This document shows, one piece after another, positions 37,174 to 46,352 of a stretch of DNA of 64,000 nucleotides. The notes under the pieces were generated by a model that worked only from the letters and a program-made list of their open reading frames with translations, was not told where the DNA came from and ran no database searches. Position 1 is the stretch's first letter. The number at the start of each line of letters is the position of its first letter. The stretch comes from Mycolicibacterium mucogenicum DSM 44124 (GTDB taxonomy: Bacteria > Actinomycetota > Actinomycetes > Mycobacteriales > Mycobacteriaceae), in the NCBI RefSeq assembly GCF_005670685.2, contig NZ_CP062008.1, forward strand, positions 2,418,001 to 2,482,000, read 5' to 3'. The translations under genes and the position numbers were made by a program.

Positions 37174-39807
37174 ATGGCGAGTAAAACCGCAACGAGCTCA
37201 GCTAACCGGGCCAAGGCCGGGTCGGCGAATCGTGGCGCAGCCGGTTCGGGGGCGCGTTCATCGAAGTCAGGCAGTGCAAAGTCGGGCCGGTCGGCACGTC
37301 CGCCGGCCCCGAAATCGCCCGCCCGCAAGCCGGCCCGCAAACCCGCACCGCATCCGTCGCCCGTCGCCACCGCCGGTGCCGCGGTCGGTCGTGGCGCCCG
37401 CGCCGGCTGGCTGATGCTCGCCAAGGGCGCCGGAACCACCGCCCGCAGCGTCGGCCGCGCGCGCGAACTCGAGCCCGGACACCGCCGCGACGGCATCGCG
37501 CTGGCGCTGCTCGGCGTCGCCTTCCTGATCGCGGCGAGCTCGTGGTTCGACGCGGCCCGGCCGGTCGGTGCATGGATCGACTACGGCGTCCGCACCGTCA
37601 TCGGCTCCGCGGTCGTGGTGCTGCCCGTGCTGCTGCTCGCGCTGGCCGTCACCCTGATGCGCACCCATCCGAACCCCGACGCCCGGCCCCGGCTGATCCT
37701 CGGCGCCGCCATGATCGGTCTGCCCGTGCTGGGCCTCTGGCACATCTGGGCCGGCGCGCCCACCGAGCCGGGGGAGCGCCGCGGCGCCGCCGGCTTCGTC
37801 GGTTTCGTCATCGGCGGGCCGCTCTCCGACGGACTCACCGTCTGGATCGCCACGCCGCTGCTCATCATGGGCGTGCTGTTCGGCCTGCTGCTCGTCACCG
37901 GCACGACGATCCGCGAATTGCCGGACACCTTGCGCTACATGGTCTCCGGCCGCCTGCACGGCGAGCATGACGAGGACTACGACGCACCGGCCGGTTTCGT
38001 CGACGACTTCGCCGATGACTTCGCCGACGGCTACTACGACGACCCGACCTACTCGCGCGACGAGCCCGAAGCGTGGCCGGGTTCGGACCAGACCACCGCG
38101 GCGATGACGCGGCCGCTGGGCCGCACGCCGATGGACAACTACCCGGTCGAGCCGGCCGCAGACGAGGCGCCGACCGCGCCCGAGCCGGCGGCCAAGGCAC
38201 CGCGCCGCCGCAAGGCGCAGAACGTCGCGGACCCGGTGCCCGCCAAGGCCAAGGCGCTCGAGAAGGCGCAGGACGACGGTTTGTCGATCGACCGAGTCAT
38301 CGAGGGCGACTACACTCTGCCGCCGCTGGACCTGCTGTCCGACGGCGACCCGCCGAAGCGGGTCGGCCGCGACAACGACCGCATCATGAATGCGATCGGC
38401 GAGGTCATGGAGCAGTTCAAGGTCGACGCCACCGTCGTCGGTTTCCAGCGCGGCCCGACCGTCACCCGGTACGAGATCGAGCTCGGGCCCGGCGTCCGCG
38501 TCGAGCGGTTCACGCAGCTGCAACGCAACCTCGCCTACGCGGTGGCCAACGAGCACATCCGCCTGCTGGCGCCGATCCCGGGCAAGTCGTTGGTCGGTGT
38601 CGAGGTGCCGAACAGCGACCGCGAGATGGTGCGGCTCAAGGACGTGCTGAACGCGCCGAGCACGCGCAAGGACCACCACCCGATGGTGTTCGGTATCGGC
38701 AAGGACGTCGAAGGCCACTTCATCAGCTACAACCTGGCCAAGATGCCGCACCTCCTGGTGGCCGGCTCCACCGGTTCGGGTAAGTCGAGCTTCATCAACT
38801 CGATGCTGGTGTCGCTGCTGCAGCGGGCCACCCCGGACGAGGTCCGGATGATCCTGGTCGACCCGAAGATGGTGGAATTCCCGCCGTACCAAGGCATTCC
38901 GCACCTCATCACGCCCGTGATCATCGACCCGAAGAAGGCCGCGGCCGCGCTGGCCTGGCTGGTCGAGGAGATGGAGCAGCGCTACCAGGACATGAGCGCC
39001 AGCGGTGTGCGGCACATCGACGACTTCAACAAGAAGGTGCGCTCGGGCGAGATCACCGCGCCGCTGGGCAGCGAGCGGGTCTACAAGACCTACCCGTACA
39101 TCCTGTGTGTCGTCGACGAGCTGGCCGACCTGATGATGCAGGCGCCGCGCGACGTCGAGGACGCCATCGTCCGCATCACCCAGAAGGCGCGCGCCGCGGG
39201 CATCCACCTGGTGCTGGCGACCCAGCAGCCCGTGGTGTCGGTGGTGACCGGCCTGATCAAGGCAAATGTGCCGTCCCGCATGGCATTCGGCGTCACCAAC
39301 GCGACCAACTCGCGCGTCATCCTCGACCAGATCGGCGCCGAGAAGCTCACCGGCAAGGGTGACGGCCTGTTCCAGCCGTCGGAGGCGCCCAAGCCCATCC
39401 GTGTGCAGGGCGCGTTCGTCAGTGACGACGAAATCCAGGCCGTCGTCGCCTTCACCAAGCAGCAGGCCCAGCCCGAGTTCATCGACGGCGTCACGGTCAA
39501 GACCGTCGAGAAGCGCGACATCGACAGCGACATCGGCGACGACATGGACGTCTTCCTGCAGGCCGTGGAGCTCGTCGTATCGAGCCAGTTCGGGTCGACC
39601 TCGATGCTGCAGCGCAAGCTGCGGGTCGGGTTCGCCAAGGCCGGCCGTCTGATGGACCTCATGGAGACGCGCGGCATCGTCGGCCCGTCGGAGGGGTCCA
39701 AGGCCCGCGAGGTCCTGGTCAAGCCCGACGAACTCGCCGGCACGCTGATGCTGATCCAGGGCGGTTCCGACGCCACCGGCTCGATGGGCGACGACCCGGG
39801 CTTCTGA
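37174..39807 (+). CDS. ftsK: DNA translocase FtsK/SpoIIIE
   Basis: An 877-residue septal DNA pump that clears chromosomes from the division plane and activates XerCD recombination. The Lys/Ala/Pro-rich N-terminus leads into about four membrane segments (roughly 110-250), then an acidic/Pro-rich linker. The motor has Walker A GSTGSGKSS near residue 530 and Walker B VDELADLMM. A C-terminal winged-helix gamma domain (STSMLQRKLRVGFAKAGRLMDLMETRGIVGP) reads KOPS-type sites. ATG 37174 matches a leaderless start; an upstream opening at 37060 adds no conserved sequence. Confidence 0.97.
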   Translation: MASKTATSSANRAKAGSANRGAAGSGARSSKSGSAKSGRSARPPAPKSPARKPARKPAPHPSPVATAGAAVGRGARAGWLMLAKGAGTTARSVGRARELEPGHRRDGIALALLGVAFLIAASSWFDAARPVGAWIDYGVRTVIGSAVVVLPVLLLALAVTLMRTHPNPDARPRLILGAAMIGLPVLGLWHIWAGAPTEPGERRGAAGFVGFVIGGPLSDGLTVWIATPLLIMGVLFGLLLVTGTTIRELPDTLRYMVSGRLHGEHDEDYDAPAGFVDDFADDFADGYYDDPTYSRDEPEAWPGSDQTTAAMTRPLGRTPMDNYPVEPAADEAPTAPEPAAKAPRRRKAQNVADPVPAKAKALEKAQDDGLSIDRVIEGDYTLPPLDLLSDGDPPKRVGRDNDRIMNAIGEVMEQFKVDATVVGFQRGPTVTRYEIELGPGVRVERFTQLQRNLAYAVANEHIRLLAPIPGKSLVGVEVPNSDREMVRLKDVLNAPSTRKDHHPMVFGIGKDVEGHFISYNLAKMPHLLVAGSTGSGKSSFINSMLVSLLQRATPDEVRMILVDPKMVEFPPYQGIPHLITPVIIDPKKAAAALAWLVEEMEQRYQDMSASGVRHIDDFNKKVRSGEITAPLGSERVYKTYPYILCVVDELADLMMQAPRDVEDAIVRITQKARAAGIHLVLATQQPVVSVVTGLIKANVPSRMAFGVTNATNSRVILDQIGAEKLTGKGDGLFQPSEAPKPIRVQGAFVSDDEIQAVVAFTKQQAQPEFIDGVTVKTVEKRDIDSDIGDDMDVFLQAVELVVSSQFGSTSMLQRKLRVGFAKAGRLMDLMETRGIVGPSEGSKAREVLVKPDELAGTLMLIQGGSDATGSMGDDPGF

Positions 39808-39808
39808 C

Positions 39809-39858
39809 CGGTGTTGCCGAGATCACACCCGGGCTGATCGGCGGTGCGGATAACACCG
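39809..39858 (+). terminator. Imperfect hairpin after ftsK
   Basis: Outer arms CGGTGTT (39809-39815) and AACACCG (39852-39858) and an inner stem GCCGA-ATCA with TGATCGGC (39816-39825 and 39835-39842, one bulged base) fold into a long interrupted stem that begins 1 bp after the ftsK stop. A probable terminator. Confidence 0.5.
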
Positions 39859-39916
39859 ACGATCGGTCGCTGACGGCGCCGACTGTGGGAGGCTGGACTC
39901 CTAAGGAGGCTTTGCC

Positions 39917-40435
39917 GTGGTTGACATTTCGCGCAGCGCAGCAACGGAATCGGAGCTCGACGCCGACTTCGAATCCGGTGGCCGTAGCTGGCCCGCGCTG
40001 ACGGCGTTCACCGACTTCGGGTTCCGCAAGTCGGCGGCGCAGCACGTGGTTCCGCTGCTGTACGGACTGGTCATCGCCGGTGCGGTGGTGCTGTATCTGA
40101 CGGGCGCTGTGGTGGCGTTCGAGTTGTCCGCGTTGCTCGGTGTCTTCTGGCTGGTGCTCGCCGGCCCGGTCACCTGTATCGCGATCGTGTTGGTGGCGCG
40201 CGTGGTCCTCGAGTCGCTGAGCTCGTTCATGGCGATGGGTCAGCAGGTCGACGAACTCAACGAACTGGTGCTGGAGATCGCCGAGCTGATGATCGGCGTG
40301 TCGGACAAGATCGAGGTCATCCCGACGCTGCCGTCGTTCGGCCGGGGCGGGCGGTCCCGCCGGCGGGCCGCGATCATGGACATGCGGGACCGCATCGTCG
40401 CACGCCGCAACGCCGCGGCCGACAGCGCCGATTAG
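39917..40435 (+). CDS. DUF4282-type membrane protein
   Basis: A 172-residue protein with two membrane segments (about 47-67 and 70-96) preceded by FTDFGFRKSAAQHVVPLLYGL and followed by RVVLESLSSFMAMGQQVDEL, the pattern of the DUF4282 family of small inner-membrane proteins. The C-terminal tail is basic. GTG 39917 has an AAGGAGG ribosome site 8 bp upstream. Its stop directly abuts the convergent argA stop. Function unknown. Confidence 0.75.
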   Translation: MVDISRSAATESELDADFESGGRSWPALTAFTDFGFRKSAAQHVVPLLYGLVIAGAVVLYLTGAVVAFELSALLGVFWLVLAGPVTCIAIVLVARVVLESLSSFMAMGQQVDELNELVLEIAELMIGVSDKIEVIPTLPSFGRGGRSRRRAAIMDMRDRIVARRNAAADSAD

Positions 40436-40957
40436 CTACAACGTGACCAGCATCCGGGTGTTGCCCAGGGTGTTCGGCTTGACGTAGGAGAGGTCGAGGA
40501 ACTCCGCCACACCGGTGTCGTACGAGCGGCACATCTCCTCGTACACCTCGGCGGTGACGGGTGTGCCCTCGATCTCCTTGAAGCCGTGCCGGCTGAAGAA
40601 GTCGGTCTCGAAGGTCAGCACGAAGACGCGCTGCAGCTGCAGTTCCCGGGCCACGTCGAGCAGTTTTGCGACCACCGCGTGCCCGACGCCCATGCCGCGG
40701 ACCTTGGGGTGGGCCGCGACGGTACGCACCTCGCCGAGATCGGCCCACAGCACGTGTAATGCGCCACAGCCGACGATCTCGCCGTGCAGGTCGGCGACCC
40801 AGAACTCCTGGACCGCCTCGTAGAGGGTCACCAGGTTCTTCTCCAGCAGGATCTTTCCCGCGTAGATGTCGACGAGGGCCTTGATTCCCGGCACGTCGGA
40901 CGTCCGGGCGCGGCGAACCACCAGCCCTGTGGTGGCGGGTTTCGGTGCGTCGCTCAC
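40436..40957 (-). CDS. argA: N-acetylglutamate synthase (GNAT type, Rv2747-like)
   Basis: A 173-residue GNAT acetyltransferase that makes N-acetylglutamate (or acetylglutamine) for arginine synthesis, as established for the orthologue Rv2747. The acetyl-CoA loop is VRTVAAHPKVRGMGVGHAVVAKLL, and FVLTFETDFFSRHGFKEIEGTPV and CRSYDTGVAEFLDLSYVKPNTLGNTRML match the orthologue closely. GTG 40957 aligns with the M. tuberculosis start; longer openings to 41074 run through the pgsA3 start region. Divergent from pgsA3. Confidence 0.94.
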   Translation of the reverse strand: MSDAPKPATTGLVVRRARTSDVPGIKALVDIYAGKILLEKNLVTLYEAVQEFWVADLHGEIVGCGALHVLWADLGEVRTVAAHPKVRGMGVGHAVVAKLLDVARELQLQRVFVLTFETDFFSRHGFKEIEGTPVTAEVYEEMCRSYDTGVAEFLDLSYVKPNTLGNTRMLVTL

Positions 40958-41012
40958 ATGTGGAGGGTATCGGCTGCGTATCGCCCGGTAGGTGACCGGA
41001 TATCCTGTGTCG

Positions 41013-41597
41013 GTGACAGGCCAGTCAGATACCGATCCGCGCGCCTCCCGCGCCGGCGTGGCGAACATCGCCAATCTGCTGACCGGCCTGCGTATCGTGC
41101 TGGTGCCCGTGTTCCTGGCGGCGCTCTTCGCCGGTGACGGTCACGAAACCCGTTGGCGGATCGCCGCTTTCGTCGTGTTCGCGGCCGCCGTCATCACCGA
41201 CCGGTTCGACGGCGAGATCGCCCGCAGCTTCGACATGGTCACCGAATTCGGCAAGCTGGCCGATCCGATCGCCGACAAGGCCCTGATCGGGGCCGCACTG
41301 ATCGGACTGTCGATGCTCGGCGACCTGCCGTGGTGGATCACCGTCGTGATCCTGGCCCGCGAGCTCGCGGTGACGCTGCTGCGCTTCGCGGTGATCCGGC
41401 GCGGCGTCATTCCCGCCAGCCGTGGCGGCAAGCTCAAGACGTTGGTGCAGGCCGTCGCGATCGGCCTGTTCGTCCTGCCCCTGCATGCCTGGCCCTCGCC
41501 ATGGCTGACCACCGCCTGGGTGTTCATGTGGGCCGCGGTGGTGCTGACGGTGCTGACGGGCATCGACTACGCCGTCTCGGCGTTTCGCCGACCCTGA
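41013..41597 (+). CDS. pgsA3: CDP-alcohol phosphatidyltransferase PgsA3
   Basis: A 194-residue membrane enzyme of phospholipid synthesis, probably CDP-diacylglycerol-glycerol-3-phosphate phosphatidyltransferase. The complete family signature DG-x2-AR-x8-G-x3-D-x3-D is seen in [26 protein letters not shown]. Several membrane segments surround it. GTG 41013 is preferred; 40992 is an in-frame alternative. Gene order ftsK-argA-pgsA3-clgR is as in M. tuberculosis. Confidence 0.93.
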   Translation: MTGQSDTDPRASRAGVANIANLLTGLRIVLVPVFLAALFAGDGHETRWRIAAFVVFAAAVITDRFDGEIARSFDMVTEFGKLADPIADKALIGAALIGLSMLGDLPWWITVVILARELAVTLLRFAVIRRGVIPASRGGKLKTLVQAVAIGLFVLPLHAWPSPWLTTAWVFMWAAVVLTVLTGIDYAVSAFRRP

Positions 41598-41608
41598 ATC
41601 TCCGCCTC

Positions 41609-41636
41609 GGGAACCAAAGCGGTGCGTCGCCACGTT
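41609..41636 (+). promoter_or_regulatory. SigE-like promoter of the clgR-psp operon
   Basis: GGGAACC at 41609-41615 and CGTT at 41633-41636, spaced 17 bp, match the mycobacterial SigE pattern (GGGAAC then CGTT). They lie about 80 bp before clgR. In M. tuberculosis this operon is known to be induced by SigE during envelope stress, so the position supports the call. Confidence 0.7.
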
Positions 41637-41715
41637 GGTGCCTACAAGACCGTGTAGAACGGGTGGTCCGGCCGGGCTGCGCGGCTGTGTTACTTCAGGG
41701 CGAAGGGGAAACGCG

Positions 41716-42039
41716 ATGACGACATTACTTCGTGAGGTCATCGGCGACGTGCTGCGTCAGGCCCGTACCGGGCAGGGACGCACACTGCGCGAGGTGTCCG
41801 ACGGTGCTCGGGTGAGCCTGGGTTACCTGTCCGAGGTCGAGCGGGGCCGCAAGGAGCCGTCGAGTGAGCTGCTCGGTGCCATCTGCGGCGCCCTGGACGT
41901 GCCGTTGTCGCAGGTGCTGGCCGACGCCGCCGAGCAGATGCTGCACACCGAGCGCGCCGAGGCCGACCGCACGGTCGCCAACATCGACGTCGCCACCAAG
42001 GTCGTCATCCCGCAGCCGCTCGCCATGGCGGTTGCCTGA
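41716..42039 (+). CDS. clgR: Transcriptional activator ClgR
   Basis: A 107-residue HTH activator of clp protease and psp genes. The Xre-type HTH is [41 protein letters not shown]. The C-terminus ends in a hydrophobic ...PLAMAVA tail much like the VSLAVA-type end of M. tuberculosis ClgR, the region through which ClgR is degraded by Clp protease. ATG 41716; an upstream opening at 41635 is not conserved. It heads the clgR-pspA-pspM operon behind a SigE-like promoter. Confidence 0.96.
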   Translation: MTTLLREVIGDVLRQARTGQGRTLREVSDGARVSLGYLSEVERGRKEPSSELLGAICGALDVPLSQVLADAAEQMLHTERAEADRTVANIDVATKVVIPQPLAMAVA

Positions 42040-42220
42040 GCCATCGGGGCCTGAACCGCAGCACGACGCGTATGGCATTCGCCGCGCCGCAATACTGCAT
42101 GCGGGCTGCGTCCAGCTGTCCATACCCACTAGGTTGGCTCTAGACGCGCTGCCACCGACGTGGCCGGCAACCTGACAACCGATCCCGAATCAACGAACGA
42201 CACGAAGGCGGACCGATCTC

Positions 42221-43030
42221 ATGGCCAATCCCTTTGTCAAAGCCTGGAAGTACCTCATGGCGCTGTTCAGCTCCAAGGTTGACGAATACGCCGACCCGAA
42301 GGTGCAGATTCAGCAGGCGATCGAGGAGGCCCAGCGTCAGCACCAGGGCCTGACGCAGCAGGCGGCCTCGGTCATCGGCAACCAGCGTCAGCTCGAGATG
42401 CGCCTGAACCGGCAGCTCGCCGACATCGAGAAGCTGCAGGCCAACGTCCGCCAGGCTCTGACCCTGGCCGACCAGGCCACTGGTGCCGGTGACGTCGCCA
42501 AGGCCACCGAGTACAACAACGCCGCCGAGGCCTTCGCGGCCCAACTGGTGACCGCCGAGCAGAGCGTCGAGGACCTCAAGGCGCTGCACGACCAGTCGCT
42601 GCAGGCCGCCACCCAGGCCAAGAAGGCCGTCGAGCAGAACGCCATGGTGCTGCAGCAGAAGATCGCCGAGCGCACCAAGCTGCTGTCGCAGCTCGAGCAG
42701 GCCAAGATGCAGGAGCAGGTCAGCGCCTCGCTGCGCTCGATGACCGAGATCGCCGCGCCGGGCAACACCCCGAGCCTCGACGAGGTGCGCGACAAGATCG
42801 AGCGTCGCTACGCCAACGCCATGGGCTCCGCCGAGCTGGCGCAGAACTCGGTTCAGGGCCGCATGATGGAGGTTCAGCAGGCCAGCGTGCAGATGGCCGG
42901 GCACTCGCGCCTGGAGCAGATCCGCGCTTCGATGCAGGGCAACTCCCTGCCGTCCGGCGGCGCTGCCGCACCGGCGACTCCCGCGGCCCCGGCAGCCAAC
43001 CCGGCTCCGGAAAACCCGCTGTCGCAGTAA
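42221..43030 (+). CDS. pspA: Phage-shock protein A / 35-kDa antigen
   Basis: A 269-residue PspA/IM30 protein that lines and repairs stressed membranes. The amphipathic N-terminus [37 protein letters not shown] is followed by long coiled coils to about residue 235, then an Ala/Pro-rich tail. It matches Rv2744c, which binds ClgR and holds it inactive until envelope stress. It lies 181 bp after clgR; that gap has a weak TAGGTT -10 candidate (42130-42135) and no gene. pspM follows. Confidence 0.97.
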   Translation: MANPFVKAWKYLMALFSSKVDEYADPKVQIQQAIEEAQRQHQGLTQQAASVIGNQRQLEMRLNRQLADIEKLQANVRQALTLADQATGAGDVAKATEYNNAAEAFAAQLVTAEQSVEDLKALHDQSLQAATQAKKAVEQNAMVLQQKIAERTKLLSQLEQAKMQEQVSASLRSMTEIAAPGNTPSLDEVRDKIERRYANAMGSAELAQNSVQGRMMEVQQASVQMAGHSRLEQIRASMQGNSLPSGGAAAPATPAAPAANPAPENPLSQ

Positions 43031-43054
43031 CTTTCGAGATGTGAGGGGGCAGCG

Positions 43055-43879
43055 GTGAACGCCCAATCGGCCGGCCGTCCCGGGGAGACCCGGGGCTGGC
43101 AGGCGGTCCTGCAACGCAGCATCGACACCGCTGCCGAATTGTCCGACCTGGTGGCCCAGCGCCTCGGCGCGGCCGCCGACCCGCGGGCCCGGCTGCTGCG
43201 CAAGCGGCGCTGGGCGCTGCGGCTGGGCTGGCTGTTCGCCGGTGCCAGCGCCTTCTGGATCGGGCTGACGGCACTCCTGGCGGCGTGGAGCACGCCGTTC
43301 TGGGTGCTGATCATCACCGGCCCCATCGCCGGCGGCTCCGCCTTCCTGGCCACCCTGTGCTTCCTGCGATACCGGTGGCTCCGCGGCGAGCCCCTGCCGC
43401 CCGCACGGACGTCGCGGCTGCTGCCGCCCCGGGGATCGGCGGCGCGGCGTCCGATGGAGACCCTGGCATCGGCCGAACGCGGGCTGTACTCGCTGCTCGG
43501 CCTCATCCAGCGCGGCCAGTTGCTGCCGGCCGGCGAGATCGCCGAGGTGACCGCCGCGGCAAACGTGTCGGCTGCGGCGCTGGCCGGTACGGCCGGGGAA
43601 GTGGTGTCGATGGAACGCGCGGCCCGCTCGGTGCCGCAGTCTCGCGGGCATCTGGCCCCGACCATCAAGGCCTACACGGCCCAGCTCGAGGCCGGCGTGC
43701 GGCAGTACACCGACATCGCCACGGCCGCAGCGCAATTGGTGTCAGCGGCGAACAGTGGTGCGGGCTCGGCGCGCTCGATGTCCGAGCAGCGCTACCGCAG
43801 CGAACTGGTCGCTGCCACGGACCGGCTCAGTGCCTGGGCGCAGGCCTTCGACGAACTCGGACGGCTGCGCCAGGCCTGA
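43055..43879 (+). CDS. pspM: Psp-operon membrane protein PspM (Rv2743c-like)
   Basis: A 274-residue protein with two adjacent membrane segments (residues about 55-75 and 79-100) and helical cytosolic parts on both sides. It corresponds to Rv2743c, the membrane partner of PspA in the mycobacterial phage-shock response. GTG 43055 lies 24 bp after the pspA stop. The fourth operon gene of M. tuberculosis (Rv2742c, pspN) is absent; a DUF5313 gene converges instead. Confidence 0.88.
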   Translation: MNAQSAGRPGETRGWQAVLQRSIDTAAELSDLVAQRLGAAADPRARLLRKRRWALRLGWLFAGASAFWIGLTALLAAWSTPFWVLIITGPIAGGSAFLATLCFLRYRWLRGEPLPPARTSRLLPPRGSAARRPMETLASAERGLYSLLGLIQRGQLLPAGEIAEVTAAANVSAAALAGTAGEVVSMERAARSVPQSRGHLAPTIKAYTAQLEAGVRQYTDIATAAAQLVSAANSGAGSARSMSEQRYRSELVAATDRLSAWAQAFDELGRLRQA

Positions 43880-43886
43880 CGAGCCG

Positions 43887-44327
43887 CTAGATCGTGGTGC
43901 TGCCGGTGCCGTCGTCGGACCGGCGGCCGTACCGCTCTTCGTAGGCCGCGTGGATGTGGGCGTTCTTCTGCCGCAACGACTCTTCGAGGAGTTTCGGGTC
44001 GATGCCGTGCTTCACCAGCATGTGGCGGCGCCAGATCTTGTTCAGGGCGTGCGAGAAGTAGATCACCGGGATCAGGATCGGCACCGTCGCACTGAGGCGG
44101 ATGACGAGGTCCTGCCCGCCGGTGATGCCGAGGATCTCGGGCAGGAACCAGATCGGGATCAGGATCAGAAATGCCGGGACGAACATGCGGATGACGATCC
44201 GCAGCGTCGCGCCCTGGCCGATGAGGTCCTCGGTCACCCACGCCCGCATCGAGTCGGGCAGCCGGCCGCCGTAGCTGTACTTGATGTACTGCCAGGCGTT
44301 GGGCTTCGGGCGATTCTCATTGGCCAT
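43887..44327 (-). CDS. DUF5313-type membrane protein
   Basis: A 146-residue protein with a polar N-terminus (RPKPNAWQYIKYSYGGRLPDSMRAWVTEDL), two membrane segments (about 46-62 and 78-96) and a charged C-terminal helix. This is the DUF5313 pattern common in mycobacteria; no function is known. Start ATG 44327, just upstream of the ephG stop. It converges on pspM with 7 bp between the stops. Confidence 0.8.
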   Translation of the reverse strand: MANENRPKPNAWQYIKYSYGGRLPDSMRAWVTEDLIGQGATLRIVIRMFVPAFLILIPIWFLPEILGITGGQDLVIRLSATVPILIPVIYFSHALNKIWRRHMLVKHGIDPKLLEESLRQKNAHIHAAYEERYGRRSDDGTGSTTI

Positions 44328-44348
44328 GGTGGCCGATTTTACCGGTGA

Positions 44349-44786
44349 CTACATGGTCGGACGCAGGGCCGGGATGACGGCGCCGACGAGGCCGCGCAGC
44401 GTGGCCTTGGCCATGTCGAACATGTCGAAGTAGTCGCGCCACAGCGTGATCTTGCCGTCGTGCACCTCGAAGACCCCACAGACCCAGAACTGCAGGCGCA
44501 CGGGCCCGATGACCAGCGCGTCGGTGCGCTCGTTGAGCACCGTGGTGCCCTCGCCGACGATGCGGTGGAACTTGACCTCGAAACTGACGGGGCTCTTCTT
44601 CATGGGACGGAACAGCTTCATCGCGCGGGAGCGGCCGTGAATGGTGGGCAGCCCGACGTTCTCGTAGACGAGGTTGTCGTCGAGCAGGCGGTCGGCGGTG
44701 TCCATGTCCTCGGCCTGCAGGGAGTACAGGAAGGACTCGACGATCTCGGCGTTGGTCTGGGTCAATGCCGGTGTGCTCTGTGTCAT
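44349..44786 (-). CDS. ephG: Limonene-1,2-epoxide hydrolase family protein EphG
   Basis: A 145-residue epoxide hydrolase of the NTF2-like fold, orthologue of Rv2740. The catalytic Arg-Asp-Asp elements are visible as NERTDAL (Arg, Asp) and WRDYFDM (Asp). The M. tuberculosis enzyme accepts bulky epoxides including steroid or fatty-acid types. ATG 44786 gives the family-length protein; upstream openings to 45056 are not conserved and overlap the divergent glycosyltransferase gene. Confidence 0.92.
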   Translation of the reverse strand: MTQSTPALTQTNAEIVESFLYSLQAEDMDTADRLLDDNLVYENVGLPTIHGRSRAMKLFRPMKKSPVSFEVKFHRIVGEGTTVLNERTDALVIGPVRLQFWVCGVFEVHDGKITLWRDYFDMFDMAKATLRGLVGAVIPALRPTM

Positions 44787-44847
44787 AGAGCCCACCGTAA
44801 TGTCCCTTGACTCCGGCGCACAGGGGCCGGTGTGACAGGGTGACCCG

Positions 44848-46020
44848 ATGCGCGTCGCCGTCGTTGCCGGGCCGGACCCCGGCCATGCCTTTCCGGCCAT
44901 CGCGCTGTGCCTCCGGTTCCTGGCGGCCGGTGACCATCCGGTGCTGTTCACCGGCCGGCAATGGCTCGACACCGCCCGGGAGGCGGGCGTCGACGCGCGG
45001 GAACTGCTCGGGCTGGATCCCGAGGATGGCGACGACGACCTCGATTCGGGCGCCAAGATTCATCAGCGCGCCGCGCGGATGACGGTCCTCAACGAACCGT
45101 CGCTGCGGGAACTCGCGCCTGACCTGGTCGTGTCCGACGTCATCACGGTGTGCGGCGGGATGGCCGCCGAACTACTGGGCGTGCCATGGGTCGAGCTGAC
45201 CCCGCACCCGCTGTACCTGCCGTCGAAAGGACTGCCGCCTTTGGGCAGTGGCCTGGCACCCGGCGTCGGTGTGCGCGGCCGGCTGCGGGACGCGACGCTG
45301 CGGTTCCTCACGGCCCGTTCGGTGCGCCAGGGGGAGCGGCAGCGGTCCGCGGCGCGCATCGGAATCGGTTTGCCCGCAACCGATCCCGGGCCGGCGCTGC
45401 GGCTGATCGCGACCCTGCCCGGGCTGGAGGTGCCGCGGCCGGACTGGCCGGCCGAAGCCGTCGTCGTGGGGCCGTTGCACTTCGAGCCGACGGCGGCGGT
45501 GTTGGACGTACCGCCCGGCTCGGGGCCGGTCGTGGTGGTGGCGCCGTCGACCGCGACGACGGGGATGCAGGGCCTCGACGAGCTGGCACTGGAGGCGCTG
45601 GTCCCGGGGCAGACGCTGCCCGACGGCGCGCGCGTCGTCGTGTCGCGGCTGCGCGGTCCCGACGCGCTGGTGCCGCCGTGGGCGGCGGTCGGGCTCGGGC
45701 GGCAGGACGAACTGCTGAAGCAGGCCGACGTCATGATCTGCGGCAGCGGTCACGGGATCGTGTCCAAGACGCTGCTGGCCGGGGTGCCACTGGTGGTGGT
45801 GCCCGGTGGTGGCGACCAGTGGGAGATCGCCAATCGGATTGTGCGGCAAGGCAGTGGCGAGCTGATCCGGCCGTTGACCGCGGAATCGTTGACGGCGACC
45901 GTGGGCCGCGTGCTGGCGACACCGTCCTACCGGGAGGCGGCGCGTCGTGCCGGTGCCAGCGGAGCGGACGTCGCCGACCCGGTGGCCGTATGCCGAGCGG
46001 CGCTCGGTGCCGCCGCTTAG
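44848..46020 (+). CDS. GT1/MGT-like glycosyltransferase (Rv2739c-like)
   Basis: A 390-residue GT-B fold transferase. The N-terminal domain begins MRVAVVAGPDPGHAFPAIAL. The donor-binding C-terminal motif reads GSGHGIVSKTLLAGVPLVVVPGGGDQWEIANRI, the counterpart of the HGGxGT...P...DQ motif of UDP-sugar transferases, with GSGHG in place of HGGxG. It corresponds to Rv2739c and sits between ephG and the DUF3046 gene as there. Acceptor and sugar are unknown. Confidence 0.88.
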   Translation: MRVAVVAGPDPGHAFPAIALCLRFLAAGDHPVLFTGRQWLDTAREAGVDARELLGLDPEDGDDDLDSGAKIHQRAARMTVLNEPSLRELAPDLVVSDVITVCGGMAAELLGVPWVELTPHPLYLPSKGLPPLGSGLAPGVGVRGRLRDATLRFLTARSVRQGERQRSAARIGIGLPATDPGPALRLIATLPGLEVPRPDWPAEAVVVGPLHFEPTAAVLDVPPGSGPVVVVAPSTATTGMQGLDELALEALVPGQTLPDGARVVVSRLRGPDALVPPWAAVGLGRQDELLKQADVMICGSGHGIVSKTLLAGVPLVVVPGGGDQWEIANRIVRQGSGELIRPLTAESLTATVGRVLATPSYREAARRAGASGADVADPVAVCRAALGAAA

Positions 46021-46032
46021 TAGGTTGGTGCG

Positions 46033-46227
46033 GTGCGACTGACCGAATTCACCCTGCTGATCGAAGAGCAGTTCGGTGCGGCGCGCGGCGCTGCGTTGGT
46101 GTCGGACCACGTCCTGGCCGTTCTGGGCGGCCGTACCCCGGCTCAAGCGATCGAAGCCGGCGTCGAACCCCGTGATGTCTGGCGGGCCCTGTGCGCGGAC
46201 TTCGACGTCCCGCGCGATCAGTGGTGA
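46033..46227 (+). CDS. DUF3046 protein (Rv2738c-like)
   Basis: A 64-residue protein of the DUF3046 family: RLTEFTLLIEEQFGAARGAALVSDHVLAVLGGRTPAQAIEAG...VWRALCADFDVP. The family is found upstream of recA in actinobacteria. The GTG at 46033 lies 12 bp after the glycosyltransferase stop, so they are probably co-transcribed. Function unknown; the conserved neighbourhood suggests a link with recA expression or DNA metabolism. Confidence 0.9.
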   Translation: MRLTEFTLLIEEQFGAARGAALVSDHVLAVLGGRTPAQAIEAGVEPRDVWRALCADFDVPRDQW

Positions 46228-46352
46228 CCGCCGTTTAGTCTCTGCGCACTGATCGCGCTTCGGTGTTTGTCGGCCGGCGACATGGTGTTCGCCGAGCCTG
46301 TCCCGATAACGTCGTTCGTGAACCCCCACGATGGAAGGACGACATCACGCCG

